A DNA stretch of 64,000 bases. Origin: Prolixibacteraceae bacterium. Its GTDB lineage: Bacteria > Bacteroidota > Bacteroidia > Bacteroidales > Prolixibacteraceae. The stretch is taken from positions 1 to 64,000 of the forward strand of contig WTWZ01000004.1 of the NCBI GenBank assembly GCA_009773765.1, given 5' to 3'. Positions within the stretch are counted from its first letter, which is position 1, and every line of letters starts with the position of its first letter. A program made the position numbers and the translations under genes. This document shows positions 61,712-64,000 of the stretch, one piece after another. The notes under the pieces were generated by a model. It saw nothing but the letters and a program-made list of their open reading frames with translations. It was not told the origin of the DNA and searched no databases.

Positions 61712-62614
61712 CTAAATCTTCTTTTGAGCATTGGAAACCATCTCTTTCCAAACCGCCCGTTGTTCCTTTAGGGCAGCTACTTTGTCTGCCGGATCGGTTC
61801 TGCATTCAAGCAAAATCCACCCTTTATAACCCATTTTCACAAACATATCCATGAGTTGCTGGTATGGATAGTTTCCAATATTCATTTCACGAACATGGCA
61901 AATGTCGCCCAACCTGTTTTTAACCAGATTAAAATTGTATTCCAATCCTCCTCCAATTAAATCCTGGTCGTTACAGTTCCAACATACTGTGGCTCCATCG
62001 TTTTCAACATAATCCATTATTGTTTTAATGTTTGGCAGTTCCTGCGTACCTTCACCATGAACTTCGAGCCTGATTTTCTGCCCTATATTATTGGCATATA
62101 TCCCAAGTTCATTAAGGGCTTTTCCTATTTGTTCAAGCGTTTTTGCCCTTTCTATTCCGTGGTGAAACTGGTCGGGCTTTACTTTAACTCCCGAACCTCC
62201 AATATCTTTACTTAAGTGCAACCATGTTTGGGTTGTATCAATTGAAGTTTTTAATCTTAATGGATCAATCCAGTCGTACTTTTCATTGGTTCCCATACCG
62301 ACAATTTGAACAGGGCTGTCAGCAAATTTATTTTTTACTTCCATCCTTTCTGATTTCGATAAACTGAGTGTTACGCCATGTGCATGTTCAACCCTTAACT
62401 CAACACCTGAAATATTTGCTTCGGTGCAGTTGCGAATAATTGTTGGAATATCCCAGTCTTTTGCCCAAAGGTATGTAACCAAACCAAGTTTCATTTCTGA
62501 ACCGGGCATATTTTTATAGGAGCTAAACAAACCATTGGCCAATATTGCACTTCCGGTTAATAAGGAAGCATTTCGTATAAATTCTCTTCTGGAATGACAT
62601 GTTAATGAGTTCAT
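61712..62614 (-). CDS. sugar phosphate isomerase/epimerase-like TIM barrel, Tat-exported
   Basis: The 300-residue protein starts with a Tat signal (SRREFIRNASLLTGSAILAN). The AP-endonuclease-2/xylose isomerase-like barrel shows KLGLVTYLWAKDWDIPTIIR, NISGVELRVEHAHG, RLEVHGEGTQ, CWNCNDQDLIGGG and GWILLECRTDP, with metal-ligand Glu and His residues. It is probably a periplasmic sugar isomerase or epimerase of unknown substrate, like the Tat-exported oxidoreductase nearby. tRNA-Thr follows closely and may share its transcript. Confidence 0.88.
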   Translation of the reverse strand: MNSLTCHSRREFIRNASLLTGSAILANGLFSSYKNMPGSEMKLGLVTYLWAKDWDIPTIIRNCTEANISGVELRVEHAHGVTLSLSKSERMEVKNKFADSPVQIVGMGTNEKYDWIDPLRLKTSIDTTQTWLHLSKDIGGSGVKVKPDQFHHGIERAKTLEQIGKALNELGIYANNIGQKIRLEVHGEGTQELPNIKTIMDYVENDGATVCWNCNDQDLIGGGLEYNFNLVKNRLGDICHVREMNIGNYPYQQLMDMFVKMGYKGWILLECRTDPADKVAALKEQRAVWKEMVSNAQKKI

Positions 62615-62706
62615 AATAAAAGGATTTTGATTTATAAAATTTTCATAAAGATATTAATATATAAAATATGGTGAACCGCTGTTTCGTATTATGTGACAAG
62701 TTTTTC

Positions 62707-62714
62707 TATTTTTG
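62707..62714 (+). promoter_or_regulatory. -7 promoter box for the cyclophilin gene
   Basis: TATTTTTG fits TAnnTTTG and lies 27 bases before the ATG. A TTG at the usual distance is not seen. Confidence 0.45.
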
Positions 62715-62741
62715 TCGCGAAATTAAAAAATTAAGACTGTA

Positions 62742-63179
62742 ATGAAAGAAGCAGAAATCCATACCTCAAAAGGAATTATGAAGGTAAAATTCTTTGAAGA
62801 AGATGCACCAAAAAATGTTGCGAATTTTATAAAACTCGCTGAATCTGGCTTTTATGCCGGGCTGACTTTTCACAGGGTTATACCGAATTTCGTAATTCAG
62901 GGAGGCTGTCCTGATGGAACTGGCGCAGGTGGCCCAGGCTACTACGTTGACTGTGAACTTGATGGCAAAAACCAGTATCATGACAGAGGCGTACTTTCGA
63001 TGGCACATGCCGGAAGAAACACCGGTGGTTCTCAATTCTTTATTTGTCATAACAGGCAAGGCACCCAACATTTAGACAGGCATCATACTTGTTTTGGCAA
63101 AGTTTACGAAGGACTTGAAGTTATTGATAAAATAAGGCAAGGTGATGTAATCGAAAAAATCGTAATTTTTGATGAGTAA
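62742..63179 (+). CDS. peptidyl-prolyl cis-trans isomerase, cyclophilin type
   Basis: The 145-residue protein has the cyclophilin core: [40 protein letters not shown] with the catalytic Arg, and [20 protein letters not shown]. No signal peptide is present, so it is cytoplasmic. It speeds proline isomerisation in protein folding. Confidence 0.93.
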   Translation: MKEAEIHTSKGIMKVKFFEEDAPKNVANFIKLAESGFYAGLTFHRVIPNFVIQGGCPDGTGAGGPGYYVDCELDGKNQYHDRGVLSMAHAGRNTGGSQFFICHNRQGTQHLDRHHTCFGKVYEGLEVIDKIRQGDVIEKIVIFDE

Positions 63180-63284
63180 AATTTGCAGGTTACTATTGAA
63201 AAGAGGAAATACCAACGTATTTCCTCTTTTTTGTTTCACTTGCCAAATTAAAATAATTAAATTACCACATCTAAAATTGAACCA

Positions 63285-63986
63285 GTGATAAAAGAATTTA
63301 AATACACATTTGAGGAGCTGGGAATTGTAAAAAGTGACATTGAAGAACCTCTTGGTTTTGAAGATTATGAGCTGCCTGAACCTTTTCCTGAGTTAATTGA
63401 AAGTGCATTTAAACGTGCCCCTTCAGTTTGTAATATCAGGGGAGGTTATAAAGTTTTTCATCCTGAAGAGGTAGTTATTGACAGTGAAGGAATTAGAATA
63501 TGCGATCAGGTTTTCAACCCTTCGAAAATAGTTAATATACAGTTTAAAAACGCCTGTTCGCTGGCACTGTTTGTTTCTACCGCCGGGGCTGAAATAACCG
63601 AATACTCAAGAAATTTATCGGAAATTGGCGATCCGCTCTCAGGTTATATTTTTGATGTTTTGGGTTCGGTTACGGTTGCAAAAGCCACAGATAAAACACT
63701 TCAGGCGCTGGAAAAGGAAATGCAAAAACCGGGATTAAAAATTTCTGACAGCTTTTCGCCGGGATATTGCGAATGGAGTGTTGCTGAACAGCAAAAACTA
63801 TTTTCCCTGTTGCCTGAAAATTTTTGTGGAGTAACGCTTTCCGAATCGTCGCTGATGTGGCCAATAAAATCGGTAAGTGGAATGGTTGCCATTGGCAGGG
63901 ATATAGAGCATAAGGGATATCAATGTTACTGGTGCACTGACAAGGACTGTATTTACGGTAAAATCAGACGACGGAAAAAGATTTAA
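63285..63986 (+). CDS. stand-alone methionine-synthase-activation-domain-like protein
   Basis: The 233-residue protein matches the C-terminal activation domain of cobalamin-dependent MetH: FVSTAGAEITEYSRNLSEIG, the SAM-binding FSPGYCEWSVAEQQKLFSLL, and SESSLMWPIKSVSGMVAIG. It lacks other MetH domains. A Cys-rich end, CYWCTDKDCIYGK, follows, perhaps a metal or Fe-S site. Stand-alone forms serve split methionine synthases or reactivate corrinoid methyltransferases. The start is GTG at 63285; no in-frame ATG precedes it. Confidence 0.8.
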   Translation: MIKEFKYTFEELGIVKSDIEEPLGFEDYELPEPFPELIESAFKRAPSVCNIRGGYKVFHPEEVVIDSEGIRICDQVFNPSKIVNIQFKNACSLALFVSTAGAEITEYSRNLSEIGDPLSGYIFDVLGSVTVAKATDKTLQALEKEMQKPGLKISDSFSPGYCEWSVAEQQKLFSLLPENFCGVTLSESSLMWPIKSVSGMVAIGRDIEHKGYQCYWCTDKDCIYGKIRRRKKI

Positions 63987-64000
63987 AAAAAACAGGAAAA

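Overview
The window is chromosomal DNA of a Bacteroidota bacterium, most likely from the marine or anaerobic Bacteroidales/Marinilabiliales side of the phylum. I infer this from Bacteroidota-type promoters (TTG, 17-21 bases, TAnnTTTG), lipoproteins and Tat-exported sugar enzymes of Bacteroidetes type, LytS/LytTR regulators, zinc-free L36 and S14, and the family make-up. No lineage marker was tested, so the order is an inference. Layout: 1-190 holds the first 63 codons of a probable type IIG restriction-modification enzyme. 247-7279 is mixed metabolism: a DUF1015 protein, a secreted beta-helix protein, a short-chain dehydrogenase and a two-domain VOC protein separated by a heptamer repeat, an aldose epimerase lipoprotein, and a truncated GH127-like lipoprotein next to a 269-base MITE-like element with a target duplication. 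7469-24910 is one unbroken minus-strand run fusing the str, S10, spc and alpha ribosomal operons (rpsL to rplQ, with fusA, secY, infA and rpoA). It starts at two tandem promoters and ends at a hairpin terminator. 25133-29422 is a peptide-export locus: a C39-peptidase ABC transporter and an HlyD adaptor, with a VapBC-like toxin-antitoxin module (toxin frameshifted) lodged between them and supplying the promoter upstream of the adaptor. A 43-codon ORF and a secreted HExxH protein lie upstream of the transporter. 29844-34034 holds secreted and lipoprotein genes, a quinone-reductase-like enzyme and a coupled 39-codon ORF. 34479 is tRNA-Gly(CCC). 34679-39214 is a purine block (purK, purE) with a small repeat lipoprotein, a dead zf-TFIIB gene, a DUF6671 gene and an OFA-type transporter. 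39516-42533 has small enzymes, a VOC remnant, CorA and a methyltransferase. 42719-49974 has an AbgT transporter and a tripartite RND efflux operon. 50074-50662 is a HigBA-like module. 50681-55604 has two converging LytS/LytTR two-component loci and two membrane proteins. 55731-63986 has glnS, folB, tRNA-Cys, Tat-exported sugar enzymes, an acyltransferase, a secreted O-methyltransferase, a candidate stand-alone small RNA, tRNA-Thr, a cyclophilin and a corrinoid-activation protein. The core is ordinary. The parts most worth a second look are the export locus with its candidate cargo peptide and in-gene palindrome (27064-29749), the MITE-like element (6193-6461), the small RNA (61417-61523), the decayed zinc-ribbon gene (37359-37487) and several coupled small ORFs. 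I did not find a convincing, complete, previously undescribed defence or biosynthetic system.
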